Source: Astropecten irregularis (lineage: Eukaryota > Echinodermata > Asteroidea > Paxillosida > Astropectinidae). Taken from it: a stretch of DNA of 64,000 nucleotides. The stretch spans positions 4,402,001-4,466,000 of the forward strand of contig OZ020248.1 in assembly GCA_963971285.1 (NCBI GenBank), written 5' to 3'. Both the position numbers and the translations under genes were made by a program. Every line of letters starts with the position of its first letter. The stretch's first letter is position 1. Of this stretch, positions 24,777 through 36,700 are shown one piece after another. The notes below the pieces were generated by a model. That model saw only the letters and a program-made list of their open reading frames with translations. It was not told where the DNA came from and searched no databases.

Positions 24777-27700
24777 CTATAGAAACTCCTTATATGCGAC
24801 AGTGGCAGCATCTTGATGCGTACAGACGACCAACACCTGCTTGAACTTCTCAAGCAACATGTAGACTTGTGAGCGGTTGACGTTCTCGTAATACATGATC
24901 TCCTCTAGGTGATGTCGACCACGGAAGTAGGGACTCAGTCTGCAAAGAATGGATTCAAAAACAAAGAGTGCATTTCAATTTCAACGTCAGAGGGTATGTG
25001 ATCAGTTCACAGGGAATTGGGTATTTGTGGAGACACCATGTATAACACTCATCTTGGAAGGTGTGTGGTCCTGAGAAGGACCGGTGAGAGTAAGTTCTGT
25101 AAGGAGCAAGGAGAACTTGCTCTCATTGGTCCTTCCAAAAAGAGAGTTGTACATGGTGTCTCCACAAGTCTTACTCAATTCTTGTTACTCTACAATGCAA
25201 AACGTCAAATCCTATTTCACAGGGGGTTACTGCAGAATGGCAAACCCATGATGCCTGTGCTATTTAGTGCAATAGTCTTACTAGTATGACTACAGTAGCA
25301 AACTCCATCAATAAAAGACTCCCTAAGAACAACAAGAACCCAAATGGACCGTTCCGGCTTACCCTCTTAAGCCCCGCCCACAACAACGGGCCAATTGGTT
25401 TGTGCATGTTTTACATACCGCATATCAAATCAGGTAATGGACGGAAACGACTGTTTAGCAACCACTGTTTAGCTTAAATGGTCACATGATTAAAAGGCCT
25501 CCTCCAATTGGTCAAAGCGCACAGTTTGATTGACAGACCGAAAGGGTCCATTCGCTGCTAAAGCACAGGGCCCAATTGAACGGCCCTGCTTAGCACAAAA
25601 ATTGGCTAAACATTTCTGTCTTAATAAAAAAACAGGATTAACAACCAAATTTCCATGCATTGTGTATCACTTGTGATTGTTCTTTGGCTGTTGTTCGCTG
25701 ACCATGATGGCAAAACAGAATTTTAATGGTGGTTTGTTTGATTGGGCAAGACATTTTTGTGCTAAGCAATTTTTTGTGCTGAACAGCTCTATGAAATTGG
25801 CCCCGGAACTTTTAACCCTAGCCAAGCTTTCACTGACCTTCCCGAGACATTTGCCTTTGCTCACCAAAGCTTTGAGCTTTTGAGTGAGCCTGAGCCTGAG
25901 CCCAAGACATTTGTCTTTGCTCACCTTGCGAATAACTTGAGGTCCTCTGGTTTCTTGGCTGCAGGTATGTTCATGACGCAGTGCCTCTCGGCTTCCGTCA
26001 GGTTCTCCTTTAGCATGTCCATGAATTTCTGTCGGCTGTGGGTATGGCCTTCGTCCAGGGACAGCGTGGAGTAGGAGTCCAGGCTCGTGCTCAGTTCGTC
26101 AGAGTCCACTACGGAGAGACACAAGTTCTGGTCAGAATTTACGTTTTGGTTTTTGACAATAACGACTGAAAGGTTCACGCTATACATTGTGATCGATTTC
26201 ACATTTGTAACCTGAGGTCAATATTTTATAGACTTGCTAAGCATACAAATCTGTTATTAAAGGTGCCTTCTATGTTTGGTTTTTGTCAAAGAAATGCAGA
26301 TTCATGGGCAAAATCATCAAGACAGATACAGTAACAGTCATCTGTGAACATTTCCAGTCCCATACGGTGCAAAATTTTTGACCTTTTCACCAATAGGTTG
26401 GAAGTGTGCAGTGAAGGTATATGAGAAATGCATTGTGGGACAGTTTGTGCAAAATCCCATATGCCAGCTATCCACCAAAAGGGTATAATGGCCGCTAGCA
26501 ACAGCCTACTGGTGTCTCCACCAATCTCTGTGTTGAGAATGAGGTGGTCCATTTTGGGAGGAAGAGAGGAGATTCAGGGCCTTTTCGAAGCGGAGGCTCA
26601 GGCTCAGGCTCAGGCTCCGGCACCATCTCGTGATTCCATTCTAAAATAACGGGTATCAAAATAGAGGCTTTTGGCAGCAGATCAAAAGTAGATTCTCTGG
26701 TTTGAAAAGGAAAACAGAGCCTCAGCTCCAATGAAAAACCACAATCCATATTTTCAGGATATGAATGCCGGAGCCTGAGCCTGAGCCAGAGCCAGAGCCA
26801 AAAGCCAGAGCCAGAGCCAGAGCCTGATCCTGCCCTGTGCCTAAGTTTCGAAAAGGCCCTCAGATAGGTAGAGGAGCTGGGGACAGAGACAGACTGGTAT
26901 ACTCACTGGACATGTTGTCTGCTACCAGGCCCGAGGAGCTATGATGCGACGGGTTAGTGCCAGCGGAGCTATGCTTGTCCTGAGAGACAGAAGACGATGG
27001 CGATGCTCGAGTGCGACTGTCTTGCAGATCCAGGAACTGACTCGGCTTCTCAGCTGGAATCATCAGGAATACATAGGTGTGGAGCTACAAAAACAAATCC
27101 AGACAGGATTGTACCGACATAGTTGACCTTTGGACCTTTGTCCCCACTTCCCCAACTCTCGGGGTAAGACCAAAACCATTCTTTATGTTTTATAAGAAAA
27201 AGTGAGTCGGTTTTTCGCTATTTTCTTGTGACTCAGATGTCCGATTGAGCTCAGATTTTCATAGGTTTATCATTTCATGTAAATGTACATGATGGATCAC
27301 ACAAAGTGTGAGTGCTGTTCTGTGACCTTTACCAATCATGTATTATAATAAGAGAATGATGATGCACACACACCTGTATGAGTAGTCTCTTTTGTAGAAG
27401 CCAGACAAGAATTTTAACCTTTTCAGCCTCGTTCTGCAAATACAAAACATGTTTTCATCATTAGGTAAATAATAGTGTTTATAATATATTCCTGTTAAAT
27501 CGTATTCACAGCCATTTAGATCCTTGGTCAACTGCATTTTAAGTCCACAACCTTTCAGTTTTGTGGCCTTCTAGATGCACACCATTTCATTTCAACAGCC
27601 ATCCAGTTCCACAGATTTTCAAATCCACGGTCATCCAGATCACAGCCTTCCTTAATCCAGTTTTAGATCCACACCCGTCTCGGTCTACAGAATTTTGAGT

Positions 27701-30700
27701 ACAGAACTCAAATCACCAGGGGCCAATTTCATAAAACTGTTAAGCGCAACAATTTGCTTAGCACAAAAATGTCTCGCCCAATAAAACAAACCACCATTGA
27801 AAATTCCATTTGATATTCATGGTCAGCGAACAACAGCCAAAGAACAATCACAAGTGATACACAACACATGGAAATTTGGTTGTTAACCCTGTTTTTATTA
27901 AGACAGAAATGTCATGCTTAGCAAAGTTTTGTGCTAAACATTTTTATGAAATTGGCCCCAGCATGCAATGCTGATACAGGTCAGTGAAGAGCAAGCCCTA
28001 TTAATTCAAATAATTCACCCCCACAGAAAATCAAAACTATGATTGATAAAAATAGCCATGAGGATACTTCTCAAATGCCTTTTGGTTTATACTGGTTTCT
28101 AAACCTCATTTCTTTTTGATTAATCTTGTTTGAAATGATGGCTGTGTTTCCTACCTGTTTCTCCCCGATGTTGACAATATCGCTGAATGGCGTGGGTTGT
28201 GAGAAGGCAGCTAGAACCTCAGTCAGACTCCCTCCTGCTGTGAGGTCCCGGAACTCTTCGTGGTAGGGTGAGCTCCTAGTGGAGAGAGAGAGAACGGGAG
28301 AGAATCCTCATTCCTCAGTCAATCAACGAATATCCAGTCAACCATTCCACAAGGTAACCATTGGCGCCGGCTATCACAAACCTGGGCTAATAACTTATAT
28401 GCCATTTGCGAGTTCAATCTGAACAGTATCTGGTACACAGACTTCTTTCATTGCCCATAAAGAATAAAGACCCCAGTTTGAATTTCATAGACTAAAGATA
28501 TCACAAAAAACCTCGAGTACATGACACACGCCATGATTGCTATGCTAACAATTTAGGGGCTTGAAAGCCGAATTATGCTATTAACCAAAAGAGCCAAATT
28601 GTATCCATCGGGACCATTTAGTACAATAATCCCACATTTATATCAAGAATGAAGAAAATCTACAAATTTAGTAAAATCATTTATATCCAAGCAATCATAT
28701 ATATTAAGGACCTCACATCCCTCATTTCAATCATCTCCTGATGATGACTAGAGCATGCTAGTCGAAACGTTGAGACGCTACGAAAATTGCAAACGAAATA
28801 GAAGTGCGAAAGTGGTGTTTCCGCAAACTGATCAACATAAAATCATTTAAATCTTTTAAATTCCCCCAAATCATGACACATCATTGTGATATCTTGTCGG
28901 ACGTAACTTAATGCTTGGTTCACCATCAGAGATGGTATTGACGTAGCGCCCTCATTAGGCTGCAAATAGAGAGGCCAATACTTACGGGGACGTTGGTGCC
29001 CGAGGTGAGAGAATGTACAAATTACTGCCACAGATGGGATAAATAATCGTGGCTTTTCCCCAGTACACCATGTGCCCAGCAATCTGGAAAATCTAGAAAT
29101 GAATGAAACAGTTTGACAGAGACTTATTTTTCATATTGTTATACAGCATGGCATTGAATAACTCTATAAAACAACCACTTGCATCATTTTGAAAACACTA
29201 CAAGGAGAACGTTTTACAATCTGCAGGATTAACTTCAAGCATTTATTTTGTTACCATTTTCTTATGTGGATAAGTTTGCAGAAACACCATGTAAGAATCG
29301 TTTGTACTTTCGCACTTCTCACAACGTCTCAACGTTTCGACTAGCCTGCTCTAGTCATCTGATGTCTCCTGATGATGAATAGAGCAGGCTAGTCGAAATG
29401 TTGAGACCTCACAAGAAGTGTGAACGGAATAGAAGTGAGAAAGTACGAACGATTCTTACATGGTGTTTCTGAAAACCGATCCACATACCAATTGTCACCA
29501 TGCAAAGCCTCAAATCTTTCTTGCCATTTTATTGGTAAACTTGGAAGCCTAGAACTTTATGTTCCCAGATGAAATGAAATTTGTGTCCAAATATTCCATC
29601 TTCGTCTGTGAACGGTAAATCTGTAAACTTTGGTGCTTTCCGACTCTACCAATCATGTCTTGAACCAATCCTCCGAAAGTCCTGAAAGATCACTTGTGTT
29701 TATCCTACATTCCAGGGAACCGGATGATATCTATCTATAAAAAGAAAAAGCAAGAGCGTCAAAGAGCCTGGAGTGCTGTACCTGGGACAATGCCAGGTCC
29801 GTATCTTGACTGAGCTGCTGGAGACTCTTGAGCGGGGACGACCACTTGATGACGCGGCGCAGGGATGGAGAGCAGTCCTTGGGAAGAGACTGCTTCATCT
29901 CCTTCTCGTCCTCCAGGAGGAGAATGGCATGGTAAGGTCTGATGGCCAGAAGGCTCTGCTCTATGATCTCAGGCTGGAGGGAAAGGGAGAGAGAGAGAAA
30001 GGACGGTGAGATGAGACAACGTTGGAGTTGGAGAGCTGTCGCAGAAAGTGAATGATATAGCTTCTGTTTGTTTTCACAGAATAGGGTAAAAGGGTCTGAT
30101 GGAACAACTCAATGGAAGCTCTACTCAACGTATCACAGACTCTATAAAGATGTGGGTTGTGGATCCAGAAGACATAGGTAGATTTAGAAGGTTTTGTATC
30201 TAGAAAGCAAAGAATCTAGAACCCAAAAACTCTGGCCTAAATCTATGAGGTCCTGACCAGCCTGGAGGACGACAGACCCAGCCTCTGCAGATGACAAGAC
30301 AGTTGAATGCCTTGTTGGCTGAGAATGCCATCAACGACAGGTCAAGGCAGAGTAGGGACTAAAAAAGTAGACCCAAGAGACTCAAGTCAATTACTAAATC
30401 ATCCTCACTTGAGATATTTACCAGGGTCTTACACTCTCCAACAGCTACAAAGCAGTGCCAAATTCGGGGTGGAGGAATTTCGTTGCTGTCTTATAATCAC
30501 TTCTTACCTCAATTACAAACATCTGGTCTACGTTGTGCACCTTGTGAGGCAGACAGAAGCTGACTTCGATCCAGCTATTGATGAAAACGTGGATCACTCC
30601 TTTCTCACACAACCTGTGGGCATAAACCGGCAAAATGCATCAAATACACACACGGCTTACAAATCTGTGGCTGCGACCATAACACACAAGTCTATGGAGG

Positions 30701-33700
30701 TGGCTGCAGTCACTGGCTAGTGGCTGCCATAGGTGCGTGTGTAATTTGCAGCCGTAGCCAGAAATTTGGGACACAGCCTAAGGTTTGCAGTGATTCCATA
30801 TGATACTCTTTAGCGCCAACTAGTATGCTCTGACCATCAAAGGCAGTAAGTTCATCTCAATCAAGGAGTAAATGGTAACTGGGGGCCAATTTCTCTAATG
30901 CTTCGCAATCATCTCTAAAGTCCAAATGCATCGCTAAATGGAATATCAATCGCTACTTTGTGTAGCAATTTTCCGTTTCGTGATGGATTTGGGCTTTAGC
31001 GATGATTGCAAAAGCGGTAGTGAAATCGGCCCCTGAACTCCATATCTGTGTCATAAATATGCATGAGATGAGGTCAAGTGAGGTCACATACCCTGTATAC
31101 ACATCTCTGAGGTCTCGACACAGCTTGCTCTTCATCAGCATTATGGAGAATGGAGACTCTTCAGCATCTGAAACAAACAAACAAAAGAACAATAACACCA
31201 GTGAGATAACACTCCTAAAGTGCAATTTATATCAAACATGAGCAGAGATTGGAAAGATCTGTCATTCTTTTCTTCTTAAACTTTGCACAGACCGAGGATC
31301 CTATACAGGGTAACTCCCCTAATTATAGCCATTTAGGGTACATTTATTGTTCTCTCATTTGGTCTACTGTTCTACAACCTTCCATAGATTTTAGGTTCCT
31401 CTTTAGGATACCTCCCCCTAATAAGATACCTCTCATTTCTGCTCTTTGTTCTCCTATTTCCCATAGGTTCATTGGGTACCTCTCTTCATAGGGTACCTCA
31501 ATTGACTCTTCGCTTTGTTCTTTCGTTCTCTAAATTCCCGTAATCTTAAGTAGAACCTCTATTGCTCTCCTCTTTGATCTACTGTTCTTCGACCTGCGAT
31601 ATACTTTGTGTGCCTCAATGTGATACCTTCCTCTTATAGGAAAGCTCTTTTGTTCCTCCCATTGGTTTCTCAAGGTTACTACCCCTTAAGGGTATCTTTG
31701 CATTGTTTTCCCTTGGTTCAGTAACTCCCTAACTCCAATACACAGGGCATACAATTTTACATCATTTGACCTCCTGGCTTCTTGAGCACAAACTCAACAA
31801 AAAGAACGTTTGCAACAGGTGTGACATTGTACTCCTTAAGTTTACCTTCTGGCATGGCAGCTACTTCATCGTGAGCGGACATCATGACCACCGCTTGATG
31901 GCTGAGATACCCACAACGTCTCTCTTCGTGTTTCAGGGCCAGGACAAGACGCTTGCTCAGGTCATGATAACAACCAACCACTGAGGGATCAGCGCTGGCC
32001 TAAAATAAATGAATATTCATGATAACAATCAATGACTGACTAATCAGCACTGGCCTAAAGAAAATGAATATTCATAATAACAACCAACCGCTGACGGATC
32101 AGCACTTGCCTAAAGAAACTGAATATTCATGATAACAACCAAACAATGACGGATGGCCTAGAACAAAAATGAATATTCATGATAACAACCAACCACTGAC
32201 AGATCAGCACTCGCCTAAAATAAATGAATATTCATGATAACAACAAAGTTGGGCCATCAAGCCCCATGTAAAGTTACAGTGCCCTGACACTACAGAAGCA
32301 TCCTCCAAAGTCCTACTGAGCCATGAGTTAGGATGGTTTCACAGGGCCAAATTTGTTTAATCTCTTTCTGACATTGCAGTTTCCCCGAAAATGATATTGA
32401 CAGGTGTATCTGTAATAAATGCAAGGTTGTAGGAAGGTATGTGAGGTTTAACTTACATGAAGCACAAATACTAGATTGAACATAGTCATGGTGCGACTCT
32501 CTCGTCTTGATACTCCGTCCTGACGTCTCTGTCACAGTCAAAGAAACATGGAATTACAAAGGCTTGCCAGAACAACGGTGAGGCAAAATATTTTGAATCG
32601 TCAGCAGTTTGAACACAAAAATCTGCTTTAATTTAAAATTATCATCAAATAACCACAAAGGGTAACCGACTGGATTAATTCAAGTCATTGAAAAGTGATA
32701 AGAGAAAAATTGACTGGAGCGGGATTTGAACCAGTGACCCCTGGAATACCGTATCGGCACTCTACCAACTGAGCTAATCCAGTTCCCCTGTGGAGACTGT
32801 GGCAATCTGTGGTAAGCAGCTCTTATCATGTGTGATAGATGCAGAGGGTTAGGGTTAACAAAGTCACTAATACAATATGGATTAATCAATCTTCTGGCTC
32901 ACTACCAAGTTTGTTCTTCTAAAAAATAATTACATGCTCACCCATTTTCTGCCACCTCCGACTATAAGGGTAGGCTGACCAACAAACTTGACATCGTCAA
33001 TGGTCAGTTCAAATCGGTGGTCACAGAGACCCGTCTCAGTGGTCAGTATGTGGGCCAGGATTTCATCTGAATATCTAAAGGTCAAGACATCAACAAAAAG
33101 AGAGAAGAGCATCAGATATTGAAGTGAGAGAAATCTCAGCGGCACAAAGATCTTGTACCAATCTGGTGGTGCCATTCAAAATTAGAAGGTAGGTGCAAAT
33201 GGTTCTTCATATATTCTGCATCATCGAAGTCACGCAACCAGTTACTCTCCTGAGGACGAACAGAGCACACTGTTCGGAATGTCGAGATAATACCTACGGT
33301 TCTTCTCAGAACCACACACTCTCACAGAAGAGAACATGGTGTCACCGCAAACCTACCTTCCTTTCATGGATGGATATCGGAGAGCCTGGGGATGATTTTG
33401 GAAATCAGAAACAAATTGATGACACAAAAATTTGTTTCTGTTTTTCATTTCCAACACATCCTCTTTAACTGTCCTCTTAAAAAGTGTTTTCTCGTAATTT
33501 ACTGATTGCGACCAATTTTGACATGCCATCAAATGACTTATAGTGGGTATTTTTTCACCTTATTTTGCACAGAGCCGAGGTGGAAACGTCGAAAGAATGT
33601 AGACGATTTAACATTCTTCTTTTGCTCGTTTTCAATGCCGCGCGCTCTGTGCAAAATAAGGTTAAAAAATACCCACTATAAGTCACGTGTCATGGCATGT

Positions 33701-36700
33701 AAACATTGGATGCGCAAACTGGTCTATTGCAGATGTTTCAACTATCTTGAGTTCCTTGTTCAGTGCACGTTTTTCGTAGTAATATATTGCGGGGATATAT
33801 TTTGCCCCCAGTGGCATTTTTCCTGCAAATGCTATTTTCAAGAAAGATTTGAGGCTTTGCATGGTGACAATTGGTATGTGGATCGGTTTGCGTAAACACC
33901 ATGTAAAAATTGTTCGTACTTTCACACTTCCATTTCGTTTGCATTTCTCGCAATGAAGGTCTCAACGTTCCCACAAGCCTGCTCTAGTCCTCATCAGGAG
34001 ATCCAATTACATCCAATTACTCCAATTGATTGATCAATTTGCAATATGTCATGCCAGCAGGAACGAAACTCTGGCAAAATAACATTATATTTTGCCAGCA
34101 CTGGCATTATTCTGATTTCCAAATTCTCAATACGTTATACCGGCCTAATTTTAAGGAAAAGAAGGCCAGTATGACGTATTGAGAATTGGCAAATCAGAAG
34201 AATGACAGTGCCGGCAAAATATTATCCCCACTGCAGTATTTTACCCGACAAGCTGGCCATGCTTGATGCTTGAAGATGGTTTGCAGTCATTCGGATCATC
34301 ATCTGCTACTTGCAAGGCATACGGATTACAGGTTTTATCTGCAAACAAAAAAAATATCACAACTTTATAGAATGTATTAATTTCATAATTCACCAGAGTA
34401 ATCAGACCTAGTATCTTGGACACTGTTTTTTTCTTCCAATTTTGAGTTCTTGACAATCATATTTTAATCATCAAATAACCACCAGTCATATTTTAATTAT
34501 GAAAAAGGGAATATAGAAGTAGTAGCACAATAACTTGGTGGGGGCTGTGTACTCCACAGGGAGCTGAGATTGTTCCAGGAATGTTTATGGGGCCTGATGA
34601 CCAGGGATAATAATAATTGCGTTGTGAATTAGTTTACTAAAAAAGCATTTCAAATGCAGGTTCTTGTTATTACAGTATACAGCGTGTCCCCCCAAAAAAA
34701 CGCAACACTTTGGTGGGAACCTTTATTTTAAAATCAAACTGTTTATCACTTCAAGATTCAGCTAATGTATATATGATACAACCATGTCTTGGTTATCACC
34801 ATGTAGAATTTAAGCAAAATCGGGCTGAAATTGGCGAAAATATGACCAATTGAAAGAGTACTATTTAAAAACAAATTTGAAGTATTCCAGAATAAAGAAA
34901 GATGAAAATTGGGTTTTGAGGTTGGGTGATTCAGTCTTACTTTTTCCTCTACATTTCAGTCCAATTTTGCTCAAATTCTACATGGTGATAAACCATTTAA
35001 TTTTTATCTAATAGTTCTCAACACAAAGTGTTGCATTTTTTGGGACACCCTGTATACTAATAATTTTAAGTTATATTAATTATAACCCTTAACAAAATGC
35101 ACCAAAACATCAAAGACATGGGGAAAACATCTAGGCTTTTCTCCCCTGTCATTATCGCCAGCACTGACTGATTGTACAGTAAAACCTCAATAACTCCAAC
35201 CTCAAGGAAATGAATGTAAACTTTGAGTTATCCAGACTTTGACTTACATGTTTCGTCAAAATACATGTTTCATTGATAAAGGTCCTGCTAGAATCGAAAT
35301 GCATCAGGCCCTCCTAATTAACTCCAGTCCAAGCATTTTATAAATTTCAGCCTTTTTTCAGGTCATTTTGGCTGATGAGCAGTTTGCAGCAGTTTATTAC
35401 TTGTAAGTTGTCTCCTTTTATCTTTCATAAATTCAAATGTGGTTGTGTCCCTTTTTGTTGTTGTGGGTTTATTTTTTAAGAGTCTATGTCTCTTTCTTGT
35501 TGGGTGAGATTTGGCTACGCAATGAACATGAAAGCTCGGCGCATTTCCAGCACCGCGACGGGGACGCATCTCACATGGTACCATGTGGTCTTGAAAAAGA
35601 CCGTTTGGGTTTCATGGTGTTTTCAGTTCTCAGTTAAAAAATGTCAGTTATCCTCTTCTACAGAGATTTGGTTTTCCGGATCCGGTCGATAACTTCTTCT
35701 ATATCAATAATCAGGTCGAACATGTGGGACGCGTTTTCATTCTGAAGTGCAAAGTTGCGCAGTTTGTCCAGTGAAAGCATCGCTTCAGAAATGGAGACAA
35801 TCTCAGGCGGGGGTGATGTGCTTTCTTCATTGTCTTCCTCTTCATTCTTAACTGAGCTTGAGATCTCATCAATGGCATCGTCATTGAGTACGATTGTGTA
35901 ACTGATATTGTCATCGATAGCAGCATAGGATTCCAGGGTTGTATCTTGTGGAACATCGAGCCCAGCTTCTCGGAGCTGATCAAAGAGGTCATCATCTTCA
36001 GGGATGTTGTTGTTCTCAGGCACAGCATCCTGTTCATCCTCGTCTGTGTCTTCAGTGTCCTGGATTGCGTCTTCACTGTCCTGGGTCGTGGCTTCCATCT
36101 TGAAACCGGCAAGCTGAAAGCAGTTGGCGATTGTGGTGTCCTTGACCTTCTTCCAAGAGCTCCGAAGGAGAATCATTGCATCAAGCACTGTAGGGTTGTA
36201 CCGCTCATTTTTTCGCAATGCTTCAAGGAGGGCCGTGATCATGTGATGACGGAAGTGGGTCTTCAGGTTTTGAATGATGCCTTGGTCCATGGGTTGGAGC
36301 TTAACCGTCGTGCTCAGCGGAACAAAGACAAGCTTGACATTCTTCAAACCGGTGATGTAGGGATGTGCGGGACAGTTCTTACTGACGATGGCAATCTTGC
36401 GCTTTTTCTTATGGTAGAGCTCGTCAACGTCGCGAACCCATGCTTCGAAAATGTCAGATGTCATCCAAGCCATCTCGTTCGCCTCGTACTGAGTTGGCAA
36501 CGACTTTACATTGGTGAAACACAGAGGCTTTTTTGACTTGCCGATGACGAGTAGGGGCAGCTTTTCGCTTCCGTCCATGTTGGCGCAGACCATGACAGTC
36601 AGCCGTTCTTCATGTTCTTGGCTACACTTCTCGTCACAGCAGGTCTCTTCATTGCAAATGGGTGACCCGTCCGGTAGGAGCTGGTAAAAAATGCTCGTCT

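Noticed and set aside
36000-36540. Plus-strand ORF of 196 aa
   Set aside because: Antisense shadow of the transposase reading frame.
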